NCBI RefSeq assembly: GCF_039904985.1
Contig: NZ_CP157005.1
Coordinates: 2,790,001-2,854,000 of the forward strand
Direction: 5' to 3'
Source: Methylomonas sp. AM2-LC
GTDB lineage: Bacteria > Pseudomonadota > Gammaproteobacteria > Methylococcales > Methylomonadaceae
DNA: 64,000 nucleotides
Positions within the stretch are counted from its first letter, which is position 1. Every line of letters begins with the position of its first letter. Shown in pieces: positions 53,070 through 61,508 of this stretch. The notes below the pieces were generated by a model, which saw only the letters and a list, made by a program, of their open reading frames with translations, had not been told where the DNA came from and did no database searches. A program made the translations under genes and the position numbers.

Positions 53070-53098
53070 TACTGTTTTACCTGGTATTAAATAATACT
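53049..53098 (+). repeat. 25-bp exact tandem duplication across the stop codon
   Basis: GTTTTACCTGGTATTAAATA then ATACT occurs twice, at 53049-53073 and 53074-53098. The first copy encodes the last residues and the stop of the phosphodiesterase gene, so the second is untranslated. Confidence 0.9.
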
Positions 53099-53104
53099 GC
53101 TTTA

Positions 53105-53135
53105 CCTATCAGCTGGCTAATAGCCAGCTGATAGG
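53105..53135 (+). terminator. 13-bp perfect hairpin after phosphodiesterase gene
   Basis: CCTATCAGCTGGC (53105-53117) and GCCAGCTGATAGG (53123-53135) pair perfectly around a TAATA loop, 36 bases after the stop. No T-run follows, but the stem is strong. Confidence 0.7.
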
Positions 53136-53184
53136 CTTATCGTTTAAACCCACCGTCACTTTGTATGAATGTATTAAATCAACG

Positions 53185-53310
53185 TACATTCAACGGCGCT
53201 AAGTCGTCATTACCAACTTAGAGCGCATTGGCTTCAGCGTAATACACGACATGGTCGAAGGCAACAGTGTCGCAATACGGCTTCGCCAATTACGACTTAT
53301 CCAGCTGATA
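53185..53310. repeat. REP-like repeat, copy at 53.25 kb
   Basis: The core at 53269-53296 is GTCGCAATACGGC-TTC-GCCAATTACGAC. Upstream it shares GTCATTACCAAC, GCGCATTGGCTTCAGCGTAAT and GGTCGAAGGCAACAGT with the copies at 32.1 and 43.6 kb. It ends just before the stop of the leftward receptor-like gene. Confidence 0.8.
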
Positions 53311-53317
53311 GCGTTAT

Positions 53318-56300
53318 TTATTTCAAAAATTTCGTCATTAATGACGCGTAATCCGAATAACCGATTGCCGTAGCGGCAATGATGAGCATAAAGCCTTGAA
53401 AAATAGGACGTTGCAAAAAGGGTTTATAGGCTAAGGCTGCATAGATTTCGGCGCGTTCAATAAGTGTTTTTAATTGTGTAGACAATGCGCTATCCTGACG
53501 ACCATCACTGCGCATCAGACGACGCTTCATCTTTTTGATGGTTTCTTTCTCCGCTTCTTCGGCCACAGATTTCAAGCGAAAATCGCAATAAAACAAATAG
53601 CCAAAACACAATGCCAGTGCTAGTAATAATCCCGGCGGTGTGTTCCAGTGGTCAAAATAACTCATGCGCGAAAACACATGTAATGCCACCACAATTAATG
53701 GATAGAAGATAAGCTGATTTACTTCAACTGCTAATTCACTAATCAGGCGAATTTTTGCCCATTCACTCAATTGCGTAGCAGGGATATTTAATTGTTGACT
53801 GAATTGCTGACAGCAAAATTTCAGCAAATGGATGTGACGGGGCGCCGTCTCAATATTGTCTTCAATATAGCGAATTATGGTTTGGGTGCGGGTAATGACC
53901 AATACCAGTGCCAAGATAAAGGTGATTAATAACACCATCATCATTAATGCATTAATATCGAACGATAATTCTCCCCGAAATGGAATATTTAAGGAACCAA
54001 ACCCTTTGATGAGTATGATAGAAAAGGTCGCAATGATCAAAATGTTAATGGTCATGCCCAACAGCGTGTATACGCTAAAACCCTTATAACTATAATCTAA
54101 GTATGATTTACAAGCGGGATAACGTTGTATAGCATTTTCCAGAAATTCATATTTAAAGTTAAAGTCGATACTGTTATCTAGCTTGATACTCAGTTTATGA
54201 AATAACTGTTCTTTGATAACATCAGGCCAATGATAGGCGGCAACGATACCGTTAACGGCCACCACAATAGCAATATAACGAATCAGTAGTGTTGGCCAAA
54301 TGCTAACCCCCTCTAACCATGCTATCGGTTCTGCAGGATACCAGGCAGGCTGAATATACCAAACAGCTAACAAGGCAGATATCAGCACAAAAGCGCCAGC
54401 AAACAGTCCTAGGCTTATCTGCCTCTGAACTTTACGCAGTTGATATTTCAACGGGTAGGATTCATCACTTTGTAGCTGATGTGAAAAATAACGCCAGAGG
54501 ATAAACAGTACCAGTAAGCCAATGCTGGCTATGGCTAATATATGTTTAGCGGCCGGCAATGTCGGATATTCAGCCTCTTGAATGGCCGAATCATAGGGGG
54601 AGGGAATCTGCAACGGAGCAGGTATGGTTTGCGAATCACTGTCGTTTATATCCGGCATATCTTGATTGGCATGGCGGTTATCAGGCAGATTAAACGCGCG
54701 GGTGCGGCCAATTTCATGAATAACTGTCTGCTTATAGATGGATGACGTAAGCACAGGAGCATGAAACGCATCCCATAACGCCATTTCGGTAGCCAGAAAA
54801 TAACCCGTTTGGTAACTATCGCGAAACGGGGGTATATCTTTCTGCCATTGTTCTGCCAACTCCAATCCCAGACTGGAAGTAACAATCAGATTACGTGTCC
54901 ATTGGTTTTGATCAGGATGTAAAATACGCGCATCCATTTCGTTAGAAAAAAATAGTGCTTGCGGAAAGCTTTCATGAAATGCCTCCAATATGAGTAGCTT
55001 ATCGTATACATCACTACCGAGTACGCCAATTGCCGTTATGCTGGCTTGTTTAGTGGCCAAGTCGGTATTCAATGCTTCCAGCTTTTCCACCAATCTCCGC
55101 ACATAATCAAATTGACTGTCACCATCAGCACTTTCCATGGCTTTTGATTGCGCTTCTTTATCGTTATTGCCTTCGTTACTGGCACCTTCCGTATGTTGTG
55201 TGCGGGTACCTTGTGCTGTTTTATTGGGTTTTTCACCATCCAAACCACGAAAATAACTAAATTTATGAATTTGATTTAATCTTTGTTGGCAAACTTGCGG
55301 GGTAATGTCATTGCACTGTGCCAGTTGTTGGGCAAAGGTAGTGCCTATATGGTGACCATAGAGTGTGTCGTTTTCCGAAATGAGTACTATATGTTGCGAC
55401 GCATCGCTGATTTGAATACCGCGTAATGCGAGTTCTGCGCTTAAGCGTTTGGCTAAATCCTTATCAGTAGCAGTTACACGATTAAAGTTTAAACCTATGC
55501 GGTTAAAATTGGCCGAAATCGGATCATCATTCAAAGTTGTATCTTGAAATAAGCTTTTTTCATCAATTGTGGCTCGAGGCGAATATATTCGAAAATTGGC
55601 CGCTAACAGTGGCGGGTGCCATGTTTCCATATCCATTGTTTCTGAGGCTAATTCCAGTAGCATTGCCGAATCGGTTGGCCCTAACAGGCTAATCTCACAA
55701 TGCTTGTTTGGATTACAGTTACTGGCTAAATTAACAAATAGCTTATTGAGTTTTTCGTAAGGTTTACTTTGAAAATCTTGACTGTTTAAATAAAGCACTA
55801 TGGCTTGTTTAGATTCGGTTGCATCAAGCTTAGGCGTTTCAGCCAGCATTTCGTAGCTGATTTCAATATTGGGCTCATACCATCTAAACACACCAATATG
55901 TTCAGAATCTTCCGGCTCATACGCCAGAGCAGCATTAAAGCCTGATAATACGGCATAGCGTAAGCGCCGACGGGTTTCACTATCCTCATAATAGGGGCCT
56001 CCGGGAAGCATGACGGCCATGATGATGCTGTTTGAATTGTTCTGAAACTTTTCACGCAAATGTTCATTAAACCATTGCAAGTCATGCATTTCCTCGTTAC
56101 TCGACTCGTTTTTCAATACTAACGACGCGTCTTCGTTATTGACTAATTCCAGCTTAGGGGTTTTATGATGATTTAGGGCTTCAAACGGATCCTGCCATAA
56201 ACGTACCGCTATATCCTGAAAATGGTTACTCAAACCCCAATGCGTTTGGTTTTGATTAGGGCGGGTTTCATGAAATGAGTCTTGTTCGACAAATAAACCG

Positions 56301-56377
56301 CCGGCCACCACTATTAATAATAAATAGGTGACATGCGCTAATGAAAAATCGGATTTAGAATTGCTTTCTTCTGCCAT
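53318..56377 (-). CDS. Large receptor-like membrane protein of unknown function
   Basis: This 1019-residue protein has an N-terminal membrane segment (about 13-29), then RLWQDPFEAL, a long soluble region (about 70-630), and a C-terminal half with about eight membrane helices (from about 635 to 1015). The soluble part looks like a periplasmic-binding-protein fold of the receptor type: AIGVLGSDVYDKLLILEAF, ALFFSNEMDARILHPDQNQW, NLIVTSSLGLELA, PFRDSYQTGYFLATEMAL. I do not know a function for this family. GAGG lies 8 bases before the ATG at 56377; an upstream TTG is less likely. It has no obvious partner gene. Confidence 0.7.
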   Translation of the reverse strand: MAEESNSKSDFSLAHVTYLLLIVVAGGLFVEQDSFHETRPNQNQTHWGLSNHFQDIAVRLWQDPFEALNHHKTPKLELVNNEDASLVLKNESSNEEMHDLQWFNEHLREKFQNNSNSIIMAVMLPGGPYYEDSETRRRLRYAVLSGFNAALAYEPEDSEHIGVFRWYEPNIEISYEMLAETPKLDATESKQAIVLYLNSQDFQSKPYEKLNKLFVNLASNCNPNKHCEISLLGPTDSAMLLELASETMDMETWHPPLLAANFRIYSPRATIDEKSLFQDTTLNDDPISANFNRIGLNFNRVTATDKDLAKRLSAELALRGIQISDASQHIVLISENDTLYGHHIGTTFAQQLAQCNDITPQVCQQRLNQIHKFSYFRGLDGEKPNKTAQGTRTQHTEGASNEGNNDKEAQSKAMESADGDSQFDYVRRLVEKLEALNTDLATKQASITAIGVLGSDVYDKLLILEAFHESFPQALFFSNEMDARILHPDQNQWTRNLIVTSSLGLELAEQWQKDIPPFRDSYQTGYFLATEMALWDAFHAPVLTSSIYKQTVIHEIGRTRAFNLPDNRHANQDMPDINDSDSQTIPAPLQIPSPYDSAIQEAEYPTLPAAKHILAIASIGLLVLFILWRYFSHQLQSDESYPLKYQLRKVQRQISLGLFAGAFVLISALLAVWYIQPAWYPAEPIAWLEGVSIWPTLLIRYIAIVVAVNGIVAAYHWPDVIKEQLFHKLSIKLDNSIDFNFKYEFLENAIQRYPACKSYLDYSYKGFSVYTLLGMTINILIIATFSIILIKGFGSLNIPFRGELSFDINALMMMVLLITFILALVLVITRTQTIIRYIEDNIETAPRHIHLLKFCCQQFSQQLNIPATQLSEWAKIRLISELAVEVNQLIFYPLIVVALHVFSRMSYFDHWNTPPGLLLALALCFGYLFYCDFRLKSVAEEAEKETIKKMKRRLMRSDGRQDSALSTQLKTLIERAEIYAALAYKPFLQRPIFQGFMLIIAATAIGYSDYASLMTKFLK

Positions 56378-56885
56378 ACACAAAACCTCGTGGGGTTAAA
56401 CTCTACATTCGGCCAGTATATCGGCAAGTCTTACTGCGGCTATTATCAGTAAAGGCTTGGTGAAAGGGCTTAACTATTTAAAACCATTATATTAACGATT
56501 GCATACTTAATCTGTTAGTGTTTTAACCAAATATTTGTTAAATATATCACAGTGAAAGGTATAGGGGGCCTGTTGAATCATCTCCAAAAGTGTTCGTTCT
56601 GCGCTAATTTGTCCTATTCAAAAAAACCAAAAGTGATCAGATGTAGGCGACAAGACGACAAGATAATTTGCTGGTTACCTCAATGTGATAATTCGGCAAC
56701 CAGCAGCCTATCGACAATGTTCAATCTATGACTGTTGCTTGCCCGAATTAAATCATTGCTTAATAGAAGCCAATGCAGTAGTCAAAGTAAGCTTCTGCAT
56801 AATCAATGGTAGGCCAATAAATAATGCCAAATAAATACTGGGTTAATCTTGGAAAGTAGTAAGCCGTAGGCAGGCTGCTGAAATC
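56378..56885. other. Intergenic region between beta-lactamase and receptor-like gene
   Basis: The 508 bases lie after the leftward beta-lactamase gene and before the leftward receptor-like gene, whose promoter should be here. No ORF, repeat or strong hairpin was recognised. Confidence 0.4.
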
Positions 56886-57713
56886 CTATAAAATTCCTTT
56901 TTCATGCAGTAATTTTGCTGCTTGATCTATTGCGGCATTTGCATAAATATCTGGAGTTCCTACTACGCAACTGACAAATATATACTCACGTTCACCGCGA
57001 TGTATATATCCAATTACCCATCGAATTCCCTGTCCAAATTGATCATTTATACTACCTGTTTTAGCGCTTACTCTTGCATCATTTGGCCAAGGTGCAGCAA
57101 ACGATTGCTCTCCTGCTGCATTAACCACGACATTAGTTGGTTGTAATAGAACGGTCTTAACATCAGTCATTGCTGATTTTTTTACTGGCAAAGCATCTTG
57201 ATATAGAGCTTTTAAAAAAATCAATTGCTCTTCAGGAGTTATTAATAGTGAATTTCCAAGCCAAAAGCTAGTGAGTCCTCCACTAATATCTTCATTGCCG
57301 TAAGCAAATTTATGCAAATAAGCTTTCTCTTGCTCTAAACCAAGTAGTAATGCAATACGTTGAAAATACCAAACGACTGAATTACGAATTGCTGAGGCTA
57401 GGGTGTGGTTTCGACGTGCCGAATAGGCCCAGTTCCCTTTTCCATCGTATTCTAACTCCTGTTCTGGACTTGTGATTACTCCAGAATCCAGTGCCGCCAA
57501 TGCGTGTGGAATTTTGAATATTGACGCAGGACTCAATCTCAATTTGCAAGCTTCGGATGGATTCTGGATTATTTCACCAACCCCAAATTCATATAGCAAA
57601 AAACAGGATTTATCGTGATGTTCGGATGTTTCAATTGCATCAATGGCGTGTGATTGTTTGAAATAAAAAATACAAAATAAACCAATAAATATAAGATGAG
57701 CGCGATAATTCAT
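56886..57713 (-). CDS. Divergent class D (OXA-type) beta-lactamase
   Basis: This 275-residue exported protein has a signal peptide (to about SHA, residue 23) and the class D serine beta-lactamase motifs in order: Ser64-Ile-Phe-Lys67 (SPASIFKIPH), Ser110-Val-Val (IRNSVVWYFQ), Tyr136-Gly-Asn (FAYGNEDISGG) and Lys216-Thr-Gly (SAKTGS). SIFK replaces the usual STFK. Its spacing fits OXA enzymes, which hydrolyse penicillins and sometimes carbapenems. It is probably an intrinsic chromosomal gene, as no mobile element is adjacent. Its spectrum cannot be read from the motifs. Confidence 0.9.
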   Translation of the reverse strand: MNYRAHLIFIGLFCIFYFKQSHAIDAIETSEHHDKSCFLLYEFGVGEIIQNPSEACKLRLSPASIFKIPHALAALDSGVITSPEQELEYDGKGNWAYSARRNHTLASAIRNSVVWYFQRIALLLGLEQEKAYLHKFAYGNEDISGGLTSFWLGNSLLITPEEQLIFLKALYQDALPVKKSAMTDVKTVLLQPTNVVVNAAGEQSFAAPWPNDARVSAKTGSINDQFGQGIRWVIGYIHRGEREYIFVSCVVGTPDIYANAAIDQAAKLLHEKGIL

Positions 57714-58189
57714 AGAAATATTAAGGACAATTGGATTTCAGTATGCACACTGGAAATTAGATAGTTAATAGTTATGGGGCGGTGTTTAGATAATCAATCG
57801 AAAACTATAAATTACACAAAAAGGACACTAATTTTTCCACTCTCACAAGCCAACTTTAATTGCTGTTGTAATTGTATCAAAATCGATGGCCTAAGTTGAT
57901 ACAGTTAACTCAATGCAGTTCGTAGGTTGTGGTGAGGTACGAACCGCAACAAAAGCCGTAATCTCCAGTATCAATCTTAAAACTGCACCATGGCTGCCAA
58001 TTATGCGTCATTCATCATATGCTACAGCTCATTGATATCTATGAATATATAACTGCGTTGTAAAATAATAACTATCTGTTGAAGGTGGCTTATCCATTTT
58101 TTTATAAAAAAATTTGTCAATCAATCGTTTGATTGATACAATTAAATTCAATCGTTTGATTTAATCAACTTTAACCACTATAAATTCAT
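57714..58189. other. Divergent region between beta-lactamase and TetR genes
   Basis: The 476 bases hold the TetR operators (58117-58161) and a hairpin at about 57912-57946, in which CAGTTCGTA pairs with TACGAAC.G around GGTTGTGGTGAGG. No ORF is supported. Promoters for both genes should lie here. Confidence 0.5.
58117..58161. promoter_or_regulatory. Probable TetR operators upstream of efflux operon
   Basis: TCAATCGTTTGATT occurs twice, at 58121-58134 and 58148-58161, and each copy contains the inverted repeat AATC-GTTT-GATT. The first is part of a longer near-palindrome TCAATCAATCGTTTGATTGA. They end 28 bases before the TetR start, as expected for an autoregulated repressor. Confidence 0.75.
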
Positions 58190-58855
58190 ATGTCCAACAC
58201 ACAACAGCCAGATGTCAAAGACAGTAATGATCCTCGTCAATGTTTATTAGTTGCCGCGTTGCGGCTATTTGCCGAAAAAGGTTTTGTTGCAGCCACCACT
58301 CGTGAGATTTGCGAAGCCGCAGGTGCCAATATATCTGCCATCCGCTATTACTTTGGTGATAAAGCCGGGCTGTATCGCGCTGTTTATTCAGAGCCTCTAA
58401 TAAAAATGCCTGCGCGTGGCAATCGACAACGCTATGCCAATTTACCTATTGCTGAGGCCCTTGAACTATTTTTCAGCGATTTTCTAACCCCCTTTAAACT
58501 GGGAGATGACATTGGCTTGGTGATGAAATTACATTACCGGGAAATGTTAGAACCAACCGGGGCCTGGCAGAAAGAAATTGAGACCGAAATAAAACCACAA
58601 CACGAAGAATTGTTAAGCTTGCTGAAACAGCATCTCGGTGTAACAGAGGTGGATATTGATATGCAAAGACTGGCATTTGCGATTGTAGGTATGGGTGTGC
58701 ATATGTTTGTTGGGCAGGATATTGTGGCAGCTATTGCACCGCAAATGCTCACTACACCAGAGGCAGTGGATATTTTGGCTAAACGCTTGTCGGGATACGC
58801 TCTGGCAATGCTGAATAACGAAGCGCAACGTAGAGCAGAGGAGGGCGCTGTATGA
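58190..58855 (+). CDS. TetR/AcrR-family regulator (CecR/YbiH-like)
   Basis: This 221-residue regulator has a TetR helix-turn-helix (about residues 15-65; KGFVAATTREICEAAGANIS and AIRYYFGDKAGLYRAV). Its C-terminal ligand domain resembles DUF1956 of CecR, with EALELFFSDFL, MKLHYREMLEPTGAW and FAIVGMGVHMFVG. It probably represses itself and the RND pump through the repeats just upstream. Its stop overlaps the next ATG by four bases (ATGA), so regulator and pump are one operon. Confidence 0.92.
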   Translation: MSNTQQPDVKDSNDPRQCLLVAALRLFAEKGFVAATTREICEAAGANISAIRYYFGDKAGLYRAVYSEPLIKMPARGNRQRYANLPIAEALELFFSDFLTPFKLGDDIGLVMKLHYREMLEPTGAWQKEIETEIKPQHEELLSLLKQHLGVTEVDIDMQRLAFAIVGMGVHMFVGQDIVAAIAPQMLTTPEAVDILAKRLSGYALAMLNNEAQRRAEEGAV

Positions 58856-60399
58856 TGACAACTAAACAAAACTATTTAATGTTATTTTCACTGTCATTGT
58901 TGACCGCGTGTTCTACTGGACTCATCGCAACCGTGGGGCCGGATTATAGCCCGCCGTCGCTGTCTATAGCAGACCACTGGCAAGCACCGCAACCAGAGGA
59001 AGAACAACTGCCGTTAGCGCATCAAGGACAGCCAGACGCATTGTTACACTGGTGGGAACGCTTTAACGATACTACTCTAAATCAGTTTTTGCAATCAGCA
59101 GAAAATGCCAGTTATTCGGTCGCTAATGCGGCATCAAGAATTGAGCAAGCACGTGCCAGTTTAATAGGTGCCGATTCTGCATTCTTACCGACTTTGGATG
59201 GCAATTTAGGCGCGACCAGATCCTCTTTCTCAATTGGTGGTCCGGCCTTTTACCGTACCCAGTATCAAGCTGGCTTACAATCCAGCTGGGAGCTGGATTT
59301 ATTTGGTGGCCTGGCCCGCCAAACCCAAGCTTCGCAAAGTCAATTAGAATCGCGCAACGCCTCTTGGCACGATGCCAGAGTCGCCGTAGCAGTGGAAGTG
59401 GCTAATGCTTATCTGAGTTACCGCTATTGTGAAGTGCAAGTGCAACAACTGCAAGCTGATAGCGAATCTAGACAAGTCGCCAGTAATCTTCTAGATCTTG
59501 CGCAAACACACGGTTTTCGCTCGCTGGCCGATACCTCTCTCAGTCATGCCAGCTTGGCAGAAGCTAAAAAAACGTTGCTGCAAAAACAAGGGCAATGCGA
59601 GCGATCTATAAAAGGACTGGTTGCCTTAACTGCATTGGATGAAAACACTGTACGTCAGTCTTTGCAGAAACAACCGGAATTGATAGCAAAACTGCCTGCT
59701 GCACCTGCTTTTAAATTAGACAGTGTGCCAGCTCATGCTTTACTTCAACGGCCAGACCTGGCGGCTGCGGAACGTGATGTTGCAGAAGCCAGTGCCAATA
59801 TAGGCGTTGAACAAGCCAAGCGTTATCCCAAGTTAAGTTTGTCAGGCAATATTACACCAACCTTGCAAAGTATGAATGGTGCGGCGCTAGCTTTGGCGCA
59901 AACCTGGTCGATTGGCCCTACGCTGAGTTTGCCGTTGTTTGATGCGGGAAAACGTGCTGCAAATGTAGACTCGATGCGTGCGCAATATGAGGCAGCGGTG
60001 AGTAATTATCACAGTAAAGTGCGTACTGCTGTTAAAGAGGTGGAAGAAGCATTGGTCAGGCTTGATACTGCTGCGCAAAGCATAGTTCATGCACGTCAGG
60101 CCGCCAGTGCGTATCAGCAAAGTTTTCAAGCCAGTCGCCAATTATTTGAAAACGGGTTAGGCAGTTTAATCGATTTGGAAACCTCCAGACGCAATCAGTT
60201 ATCCTCTGAGTTGGCGGTTAAAGATTTAGAGCAAGAACAAGTCAGTGCCTGGATAGCCCTATACAGAGCCGCCGGTGGAAGTTGGGAAGAAGCGCAGCAA
60301 TCCACTAGTGAGCTTAAACCAATAGAGACTAGTCAACCCAATGTACAGCCTCCCACTTCAACCAATCCACAACAAAGTTTATCAGGAGAAAAATCATGA
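58852..60399 (+). CDS. Outer-membrane efflux lipoprotein, NodT/OprM family
   Basis: This 515-residue TolC-like channel has a lipobox (LLTACSTG, lipid Cys near residue 20). It has the family's GPDYSPP start and two OEP repeats (about 75-265 and 285-470), with LQSSWELDLFGGLARQTQAS and LSLPLFDAGKRAANVDSMRAQYEAA as typical segments. It gives the pump its exit duct. A Pro/Thr/Gln-rich tail of about 45 residues is added at the C-terminus. It overlaps genes on both sides by ATGA. Confidence 0.95.
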   Translation: MMTTKQNYLMLFSLSLLTACSTGLIATVGPDYSPPSLSIADHWQAPQPEEEQLPLAHQGQPDALLHWWERFNDTTLNQFLQSAENASYSVANAASRIEQARASLIGADSAFLPTLDGNLGATRSSFSIGGPAFYRTQYQAGLQSSWELDLFGGLARQTQASQSQLESRNASWHDARVAVAVEVANAYLSYRYCEVQVQQLQADSESRQVASNLLDLAQTHGFRSLADTSLSHASLAEAKKTLLQKQGQCERSIKGLVALTALDENTVRQSLQKQPELIAKLPAAPAFKLDSVPAHALLQRPDLAAAERDVAEASANIGVEQAKRYPKLSLSGNITPTLQSMNGAALALAQTWSIGPTLSLPLFDAGKRAANVDSMRAQYEAAVSNYHSKVRTAVKEVEEALVRLDTAAQSIVHARQAASAYQQSFQASRQLFENGLGSLIDLETSRRNQLSSELAVKDLEQEQVSAWIALYRAAGGSWEEAQQSTSELKPIETSQPNVQPPTSTNPQQSLSGEKS

Positions 60400-61508
60400 G
60401 CAAAGGAAAATACAACGCCACGCTTTGTATAGCTAGCTTCATAATCGCTTTGGCGCTGACGACAACCCCTTGCGCCTATGCTGAAGAAAAACCCAGTCAC
60501 ACAGCGACTAAACCCTCATTGAATGTCAATGTTGTGCGCCCGCAATATCAGTCCATTCCCGTGCAGATACTTGCCAACGGCTCTATCGCAGCTTGGCAGG
60601 AAGCCATTATTGGTGCAGAAGTGAGCGATTTGCATTTAAACGAAGTGGCCGTGCAAGTGGGTGATAATGTGCGTAAAGGACAAGTACTGGCCACATTTGC
60701 CGACGAAACTGTCTCCACGGATGTCGCCAAAAGCCGTGCTGCATTGGCCGAAGCCGAAGCCAATTTGGCCGATGCACAATTGAACGCAAAACGGGCTGAA
60801 GCGGTTAATAATAGCGGTGCGATTAGTCAATTACAAATCGCTCAATATTTAACCACACAAAAAACCGCACTCGCCAAGGTGCAATCTGCCAAGGCACAAC
60901 TGGATGCGCAACTTATACAATTAAAATATACACGGGTATTGGCTATTGATGATGGGGTTATCTCTTCACGTACCGCCACGTTGGGGGCAGTAGCCAATAA
61001 GGGACAGGAACTGTTTCGCATGATCAGGCAAAACCGCCTGGAATGGCGCGGCGAAGTTACCGCCAGTGAAATGGTAAAAATAAAACCAGGCTTACCCGTT
61101 TCAGTAATTGTTACTGGGGTGGGTACTGTTAAAGGTAAGGTACGTACTCTGGCACCGGCGTTGGATAACCAAACCCGTAATGGTCTGGTCTATGTCGATT
61201 TACCGGCAGCCACTGCCCAAGGAATGCGTGCCGGCATGTTTGGCACGGGTCACTTTCAATTAGATACCACGCAAGGATTAACCGTGCCACAAACTGCTGT
61301 TTCATTTCGAGAAGGTTTCAGCTATGTATTCCGAGTTGGAGAGGCAAAGGACAATGTGGCTACCGTCAGCCAACTAAAAGTGCAAGTAGGGCGACAACAG
61401 GATAACACGCTGGAAATTGTGTCTGGCATTAGTGCTAACGATAACATGGTTGCTAGTGGTACTACCTTTTTGAACGACGGCGATAGCGTCAGGTTGGTGC
61501 AACCATGA
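60396..61508 (+). CDS. RND efflux periplasmic adaptor subunit
   Basis: This 370-residue membrane-fusion protein has a signal peptide (to about CAYA), a biotinyl-lipoyl-like hairpin (GAEVSDLHLNEVAVQVGDNVRKGQVLATF), a coiled-coil hairpin (about 105-175) and beta-barrel segments (ITASEMV-type VTASEMVKIKPG, then VPQTAVSFREG). It links the permease to the outer-membrane channel. Its stop overlaps the permease ATG by four bases. Confidence 0.95.
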   Translation: MSKGKYNATLCIASFIIALALTTTPCAYAEEKPSHTATKPSLNVNVVRPQYQSIPVQILANGSIAAWQEAIIGAEVSDLHLNEVAVQVGDNVRKGQVLATFADETVSTDVAKSRAALAEAEANLADAQLNAKRAEAVNNSGAISQLQIAQYLTTQKTALAKVQSAKAQLDAQLIQLKYTRVLAIDDGVISSRTATLGAVANKGQELFRMIRQNRLEWRGEVTASEMVKIKPGLPVSVIVTGVGTVKGKVRTLAPALDNQTRNGLVYVDLPAATAQGMRAGMFGTGHFQLDTTQGLTVPQTAVSFREGFSYVFRVGEAKDNVATVSQLKVQVGRQQDNTLEIVSGISANDNMVASGTTFLNDGDSVRLVQP

